Assembly: GCF_000383915.1 (NCBI RefSeq)
Contig: NZ_KB912942.1
Span: 2,959,195 to 3,023,194 of the forward strand
Length of the DNA stretch: 64,000 bases
Direction of reading: 5' to 3'
Source: Amycolatopsis benzoatilytica AK 16/65
GTDB taxonomy: Bacteria > Actinomycetota > Actinomycetes > Mycobacteriales > Pseudonocardiaceae
The notes under the pieces were generated by a model. That model searched no databases, was not told where the DNA came from, and worked only from the letters and a program-made list of their open reading frames with translations. Each line of letters begins with the position of its first letter. The first letter of the stretch is position 1. The translations under genes were made by a program, and so were the position numbers. Positions 53,501-61,294 of this stretch are shown here, one piece after another.

Positions 53501-55821
53501 TCGCCGAAGCGGACGGTGTCGCGCAGCTGCCGGACCCAGTGTTCGGGGTCGGTGGCCTGCTCCGGAGTGATCCACTCCCCGGTCCGGGTGGAAAGGTAGG
53601 GACGGTCGGGACGGCGCAGCGACACCGCCGCGACCTCGGCGCGGAACTCCGGGAGAACCTCGTCCATCAACGGCGAGTGAAACGCGTGCGAGGTGCGCAG
53701 ACCTCGGTTCTGGATGTGCTCCGCGGACAGTTCGGCAGCGAAGCCTTCGACGGCTTTCGAGACCCCGGCGACGACGCAGGCCCCGGAACCGTTGACCGCG
53801 GCGAGGGCCAGTTCGGCGGGCAGCCGCTCGCGAAGCCGGGCTTCGTCCAGCGAGACGGCCAGCATGGCTCCCGGTGGCGCCTGCTGCATCAGCCTGCCTC
53901 GCGCGCACACCAGCCGGACCGCCTCGCCCGCGGTGAACACCCCGGCTTCGGCGGCCGCCGCGTACTCGCCGACGGAATGGCCGATCATCGCCTCGGGCTC
54001 GACGCCCCAGGATCGCCACAACCGGCTCAAGGCGTAGCCGACGGCGAACAAGGCGGGCTGCGCGAACTGGGTCTCGTCCGGGTGCTCGGCCAGCAAGTGC
54101 CGCAGATCGGCCCCGAGTTCGGCTCGCGCGAGCTCAAGACATTCGTCCATCGCGGAGCGGAAGACCGGTTCGGCGCGGTGCAGCTCGGCACCCATCCCTG
54201 GGTACTGGCTGCCCTGCCCGGAGAACAGGAACGCGACCTTCGTCGCCGGATCGGCGACCACGGTGGAGGGACGTGCCAACAGCCGCGCGACGTCTTCGCG
54301 GGTCCGCGCGACCACCGCGGAGCGGTGCGGGTACTCGTCCCGTCCGGCCCGCAACGTGTGGGCGATGTCGGCGAGAGTCAGTTCCGGGGACTCGGCGACG
54401 TGCTCGGCCAGCCGCGTCGCCGCGGTCCGCAGGGCGCTCTCGGTCTTGGCGGACAACGGAATCAGCGCGACTTCCGCCGTCTCGGCGGCCGGCGGTGCGG
54501 GCGGCTGCTCGACCACCAGGTGCGCGTTCGTGCCGCCGAAACCGAACGAACTGACTCCTGCCCGGCGCGGACCGGCCGCCTCCCAGACCCGCGCAACCGT
54601 GTTGACGGTGAACGGCGAGTTCGTGAAATCGATGCCGGGGTGCGGCGCGGTGACGTTCAGCGAAGGCGGGAGCAGCCCGTTGGACACCATCAGCGCGACC
54701 TTGATCAAGCCCACGACGCCGGCTCCCTGGCTGAGGTGGCCGATGTTGGACTTGGCCGAACCGATCGCGCACCGCTGCCCGGCGCGCGGCTCGCGGCCGA
54801 ACGCTTCGGTCAGCGCGGCGATCTCGATCGGGTCGCCGAGCCGGGTGCCGGTGCCGTGCGCCTCCACGTAGCCGATCTGCGCCGGCGTCACCCCGGCCAC
54901 GCTCAGCGCCTGGGCGATCACCGCGGTCTGGCCCTTCGGACCGGGGGCGGTGAAGGACACCTTCTCCGAACCGTCGTTGTTGACCGCGTTGCCGAGGATC
55001 ACCGCGCGGACATGGTCTCCGTCCTCGACTGCCTCGGACAGCCGCTTGAGGACGACGGTCCCGCCGCCGCTGCCCCAGACCGTCCCCGACGCCTGCTCGC
55101 TGAACGGCGCGCAGTGCCCGTCGCTCGAATCGACGCCGCCGACGCGGGGCAGGTAGCCGCGGTGGTGCGGCAGTTCGATGTTGGTCCCGCCCGCCACCGC
55201 CAGGTCGCATTCGCCGGAGCGCAGCGCTTCGCACGCGAGGTGCACCGCGACCAGGGAGGTCGAGCAGGCGGTCTGCACGGTCATGCTCGGCCCGCGCAGG
55301 TCGAGTTTGTACGAGGTGAAGGTCGCGAGGTAGTCCGGCGAATTGCCGACCATGGTCAGCCCGCGCCCGGCCGACTCCCAGATCCGCCGGTTGCCGCGGA
55401 TGTTGCGCCAGAGGTAGTCGTCGACGCCGGTGCCGCCGTAGACCCCGACCTCGCCGCGGACCCGGCCCGGCGGATGCCCCGCGTCCTCCAGCGCGGTGTG
55501 GCACAGCTCGAGGAACAGCCGCTGCTGCGGATCGGCCAGTTCGGCCTCGCGCGGGGTCATCCCGAAGAACGCCGCGTCGAAGCCTGCCATGTCGTCGAGC
55601 ACGGGGGCGGCCGGGACGAAGGCGGGGTCGTCGAGTTCCTCGACGGGCACGCCGACGGCGAGCTGCTCGGCGCGGGTGAACCGCCGTACCGACTCGACGC
55701 CGGCGGTCAGGTTCTTCCAGAACTGGCGGACATTCGCCGCGCCCGGCACCCGGCAGGCCATCCCGACGATCGCGACCGGCTCGACGGCCGGGCCGGGGTC
55801 AGCGGAGTCACCGATTGCCAT
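50554..55821 (-). CDS. Modular type I PKS: KS-AT-KR-DH-ACP
   Basis: 1755 residues. KS (about 15-445): Cys in QTACSTSLVAVH (about 185), EAHGTGTRLGDP and SNIGHLSQGAG. AT (about 530-840): FLFSGQGSQY, GHSVGEYAAAAE (Ser about 613) and HAFHSPLMDE (malonyl type). KR: LITGGTGGIG (about 1127) and GQVDYSAANAYLDA. DH after KR: HRHQGRALLP (about 1366) and HPAVLDEV (about 1530). ACP: LGGNSLTAV (Ser about 1707). One full extension giving an alpha,beta-unsaturated unit. KR before DH is the same unusual order as in the dead-AT PKS, so the two are probably related by duplication. First gene of the leftward operon running to the ABC exporter. It could also load the AT-less proteins. Confidence 0.95.
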   Translation of the reverse strand: MAIGDSADPGPAVEPVAIVGMACRVPGAANVRQFWKNLTAGVESVRRFTRAEQLAVGVPVEELDDPAFVPAAPVLDDMAGFDAAFFGMTPREAELADPQQRLFLELCHTALEDAGHPPGRVRGEVGVYGGTGVDDYLWRNIRGNRRIWESAGRGLTMVGNSPDYLATFTSYKLDLRGPSMTVQTACSTSLVAVHLACEALRSGECDLAVAGGTNIELPHHRGYLPRVGGVDSSDGHCAPFSEQASGTVWGSGGGTVVLKRLSEAVEDGDHVRAVILGNAVNNDGSEKVSFTAPGPKGQTAVIAQALSVAGVTPAQIGYVEAHGTGTRLGDPIEIAALTEAFGREPRAGQRCAIGSAKSNIGHLSQGAGVVGLIKVALMVSNGLLPPSLNVTAPHPGIDFTNSPFTVNTVARVWEAAGPRRAGVSSFGFGGTNAHLVVEQPPAPPAAETAEVALIPLSAKTESALRTAATRLAEHVAESPELTLADIAHTLRAGRDEYPHRSAVVARTREDVARLLARPSTVVADPATKVAFLFSGQGSQYPGMGAELHRAEPVFRSAMDECLELARAELGADLRHLLAEHPDETQFAQPALFAVGYALSRLWRSWGVEPEAMIGHSVGEYAAAAEAGVFTAGEAVRLVCARGRLMQQAPPGAMLAVSLDEARLRERLPAELALAAVNGSGACVVAGVSKAVEGFAAELSAEHIQNRGLRTSHAFHSPLMDEVLPEFRAEVAAVSLRRPDRPYLSTRTGEWITPEQATDPEHWVRQLRDTVRFGDCVQRLLATGSWALVECGPGRQLAGLARIRPKGAARSKGPLAVASLPSPGDSRGDVETLYAAAGRLWTVGVPVRTGRIGTPGRRVPLPTYPFERTHYFVEPDPAGAPQAEPGPVEHSWVSVPTWRQTGPLAAIGEPSRWLVFGDGARGTDLVTELRRSGADVVEVVAGEAFRSGSSYCVRATEQDDYARLFADLAARGGMPTRIAHAWLLDAEEDDPLRAQNRGLFSLIACVRALAATAPAQSGENGAIGLDVLTRGARDVTGADLVSPASATVAAFAAVAPTELPVLRVRHLDLGPEDRPSTGALLAELRAAAGDPIVALRGGRRWIPEQQPVPELPEADSATFRRHGVYLITGGTGGIGITVAEHLARRVAARLVLTSRHGVPPEREWDALGESGRSGRAVAAVRRMRAAGAEVEVVAADVSDAADLARVREVLIGRFGRLDGIVHAAGVAGGQMIEAWDRGEAERVLGPKLLGTSLLRSAFGDLSPDFLVLCSSTSALAGAPGQVDYSAANAYLDACASAVDGWPARRLSVNWGRWLEVGMAVETEVPREWQRVLDQPGERWDHPILTRRDGDGRYRGTVSPATHWVLAEHRHQGRALLPGAAHVELIRAAFEDHVPRSSSRHRVELSDLVFVRPLVLADEQSAGIRVAVRADAGDYRVEVASETGVHAEARARWISDEAPEPVDLRGVRARHGGPRQDYDGERLAQAGGFALGERWRSLRHTTDAADGTSRLAWFELPSTVQAEAEGLPLHPAVLDEVTSVASDGQGRYLPLSYGRLVVHRPFPARLWTWARYHGARDGEAITADLSVVDEHGDLVLTVADFVMRRTDVAAAAALSSRAAGQAGEPAEGLRPEQAVDLLDRLLGADLGPRAIVSAVPLARIRQRAEAITASGSGAAPADDLETAIARVWADVLGVAEVGVDEDFAELGGNSLTAVQLISQVRSAVGVRVPMQVLFEAPTVAAMAGVVARMRGDASGSS

Positions 55822-56019
55822 ACCGCCTCACTCATCGCACACGTCGGCCGACAACCTTCTCTGCGCCGCGGGAACGCTTCCCGCCCCGGAACGGCACCTC
55901 GTTCCCCAGTAGAACCAGGTCGTCCCCGCGCGTCCATGCTTTCGGGCCCAGGCGAAACGAAGGTGGCGGGCGGCGCGGCGCGGCTACCGTGATCTCCGTT
56001 CTCCGCGAAAGGACCAGGA
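55822..56019. promoter_or_regulatory. Divergent promoter region with two inverted repeats
   Basis: A 198-base gap between the leftward PKS gene and the rightward dehydrogenase-like gene. It holds GGGAA-CGC-TTCCC (55870-55882) and, 5 bases on, GGAACG-N6-CGTTCC (55888-55905). Both are built on a GGAACG half-site. They may be operators, or GGAAC may be the -35 of an ECF-sigma promoter; the sequence does not decide. A ribosome site AAAGGA is at 56008-56013. Confidence 0.35.
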
Positions 56020-57138
56020 TTGACCGCGAGTCACGAAAATTCGGCCGGGGTGCCCCGCGTCGTCGTCGCCGGGAGCGGTTCCCTGGCCCGCGCCGTGTGT
56101 TTTTCGCTTGCCTTGGCGAGGACTCCGGCCGTCGTGCACGTTCTGGCGCGACGGCCCGCCGCGGCGCGGGAGGTCGCGGATGTCGCCGGAATGCGGGCGC
56201 GGCTGGACGGCTCGCCGGTGCGCTTCGCGGCGGCTGCCCTGTCCGACGTCCGGGAGGTGCTGGCGCGGACCCGGCCCCGGGTGGTGCTGAACTGCGCCTC
56301 GCACCAGTCGCCGTGGGAGCGGATGACGCGTCCGTCGGAGTGGACGAACCTGCTGCGACGCGGCGGATTCGGGCTGACGCTGCCCCTCCAGGCCGGGCCT
56401 GCGATCTCGCTCGCGCGGGCGGTGGCGGAGGTCAGTCCGGAGGCGCTGCTGGTCAACGGCTGTTTCCCGGACGCGGTCAACCCGCTGCTGAAAGCCTTGG
56501 GACTGCCGGTGTTCTGCGGCATCGGCAACGTGATGACGCTTTCCGCCGCCGTGCGCGCGACGTTGCCCGCCGACGACACCCGGACGCTGCGCGTGCTCGC
56601 CCACCACGTGCACCTGCACGCACCGGAAGACAGCGCCGACGAAGTGCTGGCATGGCTGGACGACGAACAGCTCACCGACGTGACGACCCGGCTGGCCAAG
56701 CTCCGCGCGGTAGACCGCCGGGAGCTGAACGCGGTCACCGGCCACGCTGCCGCGCTCCTGGTCGAAAACCTGCTGACCGGCGCGGACACCCGGACGAGCG
56801 TGCCGGGACCGCTCGGCCTGCCCGGCGGATACCCGGTGCGGATCCGCGACGGCTCGCTGACCCTCGACCTGCCCGTCCCCGAAGACGCCGCGGTGCACCG
56901 AAATCAGCGCGACGGGCAGCGCGACGGCGTCGTGGTCGACGGATCCGACGTCGTGTTCGGCGAGACGGCGCGGCACGCCCTGCTGCCGCATCTGCCCGAC
57001 GTCGCGGCCGGATTCCCGGTCCAGACCACCGCCGCGGTCTGCGGCCGTCTCCTGGAGCTGCGAGACCGCCTGCGCTCCCCTGCCCCTTTCCCGAACGAGG
57101 AGGAGCGATGCCTGTCCCCCGTGCGTCCCGGAACCTGA
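56020..57138 (+). CDS. Rossmann-fold dehydrogenase-like protein (malate/lactate dehydrogenase-like)
   Basis: 372 residues with an N-terminal nucleotide-binding pattern VVVAGSGSLARAV. A middle segment, VNGCFPDAVNPLLKALGLPVFCGIGNVMTL, aligns in layout with the NPxD and GxGT segments of the malate/lactate dehydrogenase superfamily (only its ends are diagnostic). TTG 56020 has AAAGGA upstream; GTG 56050 is an alternative. Its 3' end overlaps the next gene by 31 bases. Together with the PLP-like protein and the NRPS that follow, it probably makes or uses an unusual amino or hydroxy acid building block. NAD use and substrate are inference, and the family call is tentative. Confidence 0.75.
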   Translation: MTASHENSAGVPRVVVAGSGSLARAVCFSLALARTPAVVHVLARRPAAAREVADVAGMRARLDGSPVRFAAAALSDVREVLARTRPRVVLNCASHQSPWERMTRPSEWTNLLRRGGFGLTLPLQAGPAISLARAVAEVSPEALLVNGCFPDAVNPLLKALGLPVFCGIGNVMTLSAAVRATLPADDTRTLRVLAHHVHLHAPEDSADEVLAWLDDEQLTDVTTRLAKLRAVDRRELNAVTGHAAALLVENLLTGADTRTSVPGPLGLPGGYPVRIRDGSLTLDLPVPEDAAVHRNQRDGQRDGVVVDGSDVVFGETARHALLPHLPDVAAGFPVQTTAAVCGRLLELRDRLRSPAPFPNEEERCLSPVRPGT

Positions 57139-58466
57139 TCACCGCCTACTACGACCGGATCCGCGCGGAAATCGGCCGGCGGGCGCCCGCTCCGGCGACC
57201 GCACCCGGCCGGTTCGCCCCGGGCTCCGCGCTGCCGGGTCTCGACCGCGCGGCCCGGGAGTACTTTTCCGTCGCGACCGCCGCGTGGGGCCCGTTGGCGG
57301 AGGTCGACGGCCACTCGATCCGGTTGCTCGACCTGACCGGCAACCCCGGCACCCACACGACGAAAACCTTCGCCTCCCTGCTGATCGTGGCCCGGGCGGT
57401 CGAGCACATCCGCCGCACCGGCGAACCGATCGTGCTGTTCACGCCGACCTCCGCGAACAAGGGGGTGGCTCTGCGCGACGCGGTGGACCGCGCGATCGCG
57501 ACCGGTCTCGTGCGGCCGGACCAGCTCCGGGCGATCGTGCTCGCGCCCGCCCGTTCCCGGTCGAAGTTCCGCTCCAGCGCGCTGTCCCGGGAGCCGGAAC
57601 TGGCCCGCCGCAATCCGGTGCTGCTGCTGGACGGCGCGAGGCCGGAACAGGTCAAAGACCTCGCGCGCGAATTCGCGGCCCGCGAAGAAATCCGGCCCGG
57701 CGCCCCCCGCCTGTGGTTCACCCTCGACCTCGACAACTACCTGGTCGCCGACGCCGCACGGGCCTTCCTCGAACACGACGTGGATCCCGCCCGCGGCGGC
57801 CGCTGGCACGCGCACGCCGTGTCGAGCGCGTTCGGCCTGCTCGGCTACCACCAGGGCCGGGAACAACTGGAGGCCGCCGGGGAGGCGGATCCGGCCGCAC
57901 ACCCGGGCTTCCTGCTGGTCCAGCACCTCGGAGCGCCGGACATGGTGCTGAGCCTGCTCCACGGCGACCACGATCCCGCCAACGCGCCCCGGTACCGGCG
58001 CTCCGCCGAGTACTACGTCCAGGACACCGACCCGCACTTCCCACTGTCCGCACAGGACCCGGACGAGGTGCTGGAGCCGACGTTCTACACCCGCCGCCCG
58101 GCCACCTCCGCGACGATGGACCCGCTCGTGCGGCGATTCGGCGGGACCGGCATCGTCGTGTCCCGGCAGGAGTGCACCAGCCGGTACGCGATGATCCGCG
58201 ACCTGCTGACCGCCGCTGGCCGGCCCATGCCCGCCGAACACTCCGACCTGCGGGAATGGTCGCTGGTGATGGCGATGACCGGGATACTGAACGCGATCGA
58301 GCGACGGCTGGTCCCCGCGGGCACCGAGATCGTCCTGCACGCGTCGGGGACGTACTCCGCGGCCGACTACCGGCCGATCGAGCCGTCGGCGCTGGTGCCG
58401 GTCACCGGATTGGCGCAGGTGAGTGCCGCCGTGGACGCGGCACTGGCTGTCCCGGCGGGGCGATGA
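57108..58466 (+). CDS. PLP-dependent fold-type II-like enzyme (threonine/cysteine synthase-like)
   Basis: 452 residues, ATG 57108 with GAGGAGGAG upstream. The segment TGNPGTHTTKTFASLLIV places a Lys where the PLP lysine of tryptophan synthase beta-like enzymes lies. TPTSANKGVALRDAV resembles the SGNxG phosphate/carboxylate loop, and the C-terminal LHASGTYSAADY resembles the Ser/Gly loop that holds the PLP ring. I believe it belongs to an uncharacterised actinobacterial family (DUF6002-type). Enzymes of this fold make beta-substituted amino acids, for example diaminopropionate in siderophore pathways. It lies between a dehydrogenase-like gene and an NRPS, and its stop overlaps the NRPS ATG. 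A precursor amino-acid synthase is the likely role. Confidence 0.75.
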   Translation: MPVPRASRNLITAYYDRIRAEIGRRAPAPATAPGRFAPGSALPGLDRAAREYFSVATAAWGPLAEVDGHSIRLLDLTGNPGTHTTKTFASLLIVARAVEHIRRTGEPIVLFTPTSANKGVALRDAVDRAIATGLVRPDQLRAIVLAPARSRSKFRSSALSREPELARRNPVLLLDGARPEQVKDLAREFAAREEIRPGAPRLWFTLDLDNYLVADAARAFLEHDVDPARGGRWHAHAVSSAFGLLGYHQGREQLEAAGEADPAAHPGFLLVQHLGAPDMVLSLLHGDHDPANAPRYRRSAEYYVQDTDPHFPLSAQDPDEVLEPTFYTRRPATSATMDPLVRRFGGTGIVVSRQECTSRYAMIRDLLTAAGRPMPAEHSDLREWSLVMAMTGILNAIERRLVPAGTEIVLHASGTYSAADYRPIEPSALVPVTGLAQVSAAVDAALAVPAGR

Positions 58467-61294
58467 CCGTGATATCGGCGGAACCGGAACAGCGAGCCGG
58501 CGCCGCGACCGCGCGGGCGTTGCGGATCCGCGGCCCGCTCGACCGGGAGAAGCTGGCCGCCGCCCTGGAACGGATCGCCGCGCGCCTGCCGGACGACCCC
58601 TTCGCCGCGGCGGACGTTTTTCCGGACGCCTTCGCGAACCGTCCGCTCGACTTCTCCGCTCCGCCTCTGCGGGCGCGCTTGCTCTCCCTCGCCCAAGAGG
58701 AGCACCTTCTGCTGGTCGTCCTGCCCCGCTCCACCCACCTCCGGACCGGACAGTTCCTGGCACAGCTCATCGCCGAACTGGACGGCTCCCCGGCCCCCGG
58801 GTTCACCCCGGTCGCTGTCGCACCGACGAGGAGCCACCCGGCAGCCTCCCGCCTCGACCTGGCCCCGCCCGGGACGCCCGGCAACGCCGCGCGGGTGACC
58901 ACCGAACTCGGGCCGCGCTTCGCCGGACAGCCCCCGGAGGTCTTCCTCGGCGCGATCGCCCTGCTGCTGCGCCGATACACCGGCACCGGCGCGATGACGC
59001 TCGGACTGCCGGCCGGCAACTCCGAACACCCGGTGCCGCTCCCCCTCGACCTCAGCGAGGACCAGCCGGTTTCGATCGTGCTCAGCGACGTCGCCAAGGC
59101 CCTCGCCGCCGCTCTCGACGGGCCCGCGACGACAAGCGGGTTCGAGGTCGCGATCACGATCGACGAGTTCCTCCTCGACGGACTCGACCAGCCGAGCCTG
59201 CGCGCTTTCGCCCTCGGCGAGGACGGCTCGCCCAGCACGGCCGGCGGGCTCAGCCTGCAACCGCTCGCCCTTCGCGCACCGCGGTGCGACCTGGAGATCA
59301 TCTTGACCCTGCGGACGAACCGGCCGCGGATCTCCTGGCTCGGGCACCTGCCGGAGCCTCTTCTCGCCGACCTCGCCGCCGACCTGTCCACCCTGCTGAC
59401 CGAGATCCTCGACCACGCGGAGCGATCCACGGCGAACCTGCTCCCGCGTGCCCGCGGCGACCGGGCGCCGACCCTGGACACCGCCGGAGCGCACCGCGCG
59501 CACCCCGGCCACGTCCCGTTCCCCGCCGACGCGCACTCGATCGCGCACCGGTTCGCCGACGTCTGCCGACGGTTTCCCGGCAACGCGGCGATCCGGACCG
59601 ATACCGAGTGCCTCACCTACCAGGAACTCGCCGCCCGGGCAGCCGGGACCGCGGCCCTGCTGCGGTCCGGCGCCGGCCCGGTCGGGCTGCTGCTCCCGCA
59701 CGGACCGGAACACATCGTCGCGATCGTCGCGGCCGTCCTCACCGGACGGCCCTACGTGCCGCTGGACCCGCACCATCCGCCCGACCGGCTGGCCGCCCTC
59801 CTGACCCACGCGGGCGCCACCGCGATCCTGACCGATCCGGCGCACCGGCCGCTCTGCGATCGCATCGGACCCGCACTGACCGTGCACCATCTGTCCACAG
59901 TGGAGAGAGAACTTCGGGCCGCGGACATCGGGGCAGCCGCCGATTCCGTCGCCTACGTGCTCTACACATCGGGGTCGACCGGCCGGCCGAAGGCGGTCGC
60001 GCAGCCGCACGCCAACGTCCTCTTCCAGGTCCGCAACCACGTCGACAACTTCCGGATCGGCCCCGCCGACCGGCTCGGCCTGCTCACGTCATTCGGCTTC
60101 GACATGGCCGTCACCGATCTGTTCTCCGCACTGCTCAGCGGCGCGGCGGTGGTGCCCCTCGACGTGGCCGCGCACGGTGTCGCCGCGCTCGGCGACGTCC
60201 TTGCCCGGCAGGAAGTGACGGTCTACCACTCGACTCCGACGATGTTCCGCTACCTGACCGACTCCCTCGGCGAGCATCGCCTGCCCGCTCTGCGCGCGAT
60301 CCTCCTCGGCGGCGAGCAGGTGCGGCGCGACGACGTGGAACGGGCACGCCGCGTCGGCGCACCGGACTGCGTGTTCGTCAACGGCTACGGCGCGACCGAG
60401 ATCAGCTTCGTGACCCAGCACCACCTCGGGCCGGAAGCGCGGGTGGACGGCGAAGTGATCCCGGTCGGCCGCCAGCTGCCGGGCGTCGAGGTCGTCCTCC
60501 TCGACCCGGCCGGCCGCCGCACCTGCCTGCGCGGCGAGATCACGGTGCTCAGCAAGCACGTCGCGCCCGGCTACTGGCGGGATCCGGCCGCCTCGGCCGG
60601 CAAGTTCGTCACCGTCGACGGGGTGCCCGCCTACCGCACCGGGGACCTCGCCCGCAGGCTGCCCGACGGAACCCTCCTGCACCTCGGGCGCGCCGACCGG
60701 CAGGTGAAGATCCGGGGCTACCGGGTCGAACTCGGCGAGATCGAGGCGGCTCTGTGCGCGCAGCCCGCGGTCGCGCAGGCCGTCGCTGTGGCCGGACAGA
60801 GCGAGATCATCGCATATGTGGCGGCGCGGGACGAGCAGCCGGATCCGGAGCTGCTGCTCGACGCACTGGCACGGAAGCTGCCGCACTACGCGGTGCCGCG
60901 CGAGATCGTCGTCCTCGACACGTTTCCGCTGACCAGCACCGGGAAGGTCGACGTCCGCGGGCTGCCCGCACCGTCGCCGACCCGCACCCGCCGCCCGGAA
61001 GGCGATCTGCCCCGGGCGATCACCCGCGCCTGGTCGGCCGTGCTCGGCCTGCCGGACCCGCCGGCGGACAAAGACTTCTTCGCGCTCGGCGGGCACTCCG
61101 CGCAGGTTCCCGTGCTGAAAAGGCTGCTGGAGAAGGAACTCGGCGTCGAGATCCCGCTCGGCCGGTTGTTCGACCATCCCACGATCACCGGGCTCGCGGA
61201 CGTCTTGGCGAGTGGGCTCGACAGTGCTCTGGACCGCGTCGGCGACCGGATGTCCCGCCGCCGCGCGGCCCGGGCCGGACGGCGCACCCGGTGA
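58463..61294 (+). CDS. NRPS module: degenerate C-A-T
   Basis: 943 residues. The first ~330 resemble a shortened condensation domain, but the HHxxxDG site reads VLPRSTHLRTG, so it should be inactive. The A domain (about 350-830) is complete: [29 protein letters not shown] (usual P replaced by A), RTGDLARR and STGKVDVRG. T domain: LGGHSAQV (Ser about 882). Hand-read pocket code DMTHLGGFV, not matched to any substrate I know. It starts in the stop of the PLP-like gene and ends in the start of the ketosynthase gene. It likely activates the amino acid made by the two upstream enzymes and hands it to that KS. Confidence 0.9.
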   Translation: MTVISAEPEQRAGAATARALRIRGPLDREKLAAALERIAARLPDDPFAAADVFPDAFANRPLDFSAPPLRARLLSLAQEEHLLLVVLPRSTHLRTGQFLAQLIAELDGSPAPGFTPVAVAPTRSHPAASRLDLAPPGTPGNAARVTTELGPRFAGQPPEVFLGAIALLLRRYTGTGAMTLGLPAGNSEHPVPLPLDLSEDQPVSIVLSDVAKALAAALDGPATTSGFEVAITIDEFLLDGLDQPSLRAFALGEDGSPSTAGGLSLQPLALRAPRCDLEIILTLRTNRPRISWLGHLPEPLLADLAADLSTLLTEILDHAERSTANLLPRARGDRAPTLDTAGAHRAHPGHVPFPADAHSIAHRFADVCRRFPGNAAIRTDTECLTYQELAARAAGTAALLRSGAGPVGLLLPHGPEHIVAIVAAVLTGRPYVPLDPHHPPDRLAALLTHAGATAILTDPAHRPLCDRIGPALTVHHLSTVERELRAADIGAAADSVAYVLYTSGSTGRPKAVAQPHANVLFQVRNHVDNFRIGPADRLGLLTSFGFDMAVTDLFSALLSGAAVVPLDVAAHGVAALGDVLARQEVTVYHSTPTMFRYLTDSLGEHRLPALRAILLGGEQVRRDDVERARRVGAPDCVFVNGYGATEISFVTQHHLGPEARVDGEVIPVGRQLPGVEVVLLDPAGRRTCLRGEITVLSKHVAPGYWRDPAASAGKFVTVDGVPAYRTGDLARRLPDGTLLHLGRADRQVKIRGYRVELGEIEAALCAQPAVAQAVAVAGQSEIIAYVAARDEQPDPELLLDALARKLPHYAVPREIVVLDTFPLTSTGKVDVRGLPAPSPTRTRRPEGDLPRAITRAWSAVLGLPDPPADKDFFALGGHSAQVPVLKRLLEKELGVEIPLGRLFDHPTITGLADVLASGLDSALDRVGDRMSRRRAARAGRRTR

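Noticed and set aside
55822..56019. Possible RiPP precursor peptide for the LanB-like protein
   Set aside because: I read the divergent gap and the overlapping gene junctions on both strands and saw no short frame with a ribosome site and a Ser/Thr/Cys-rich core.
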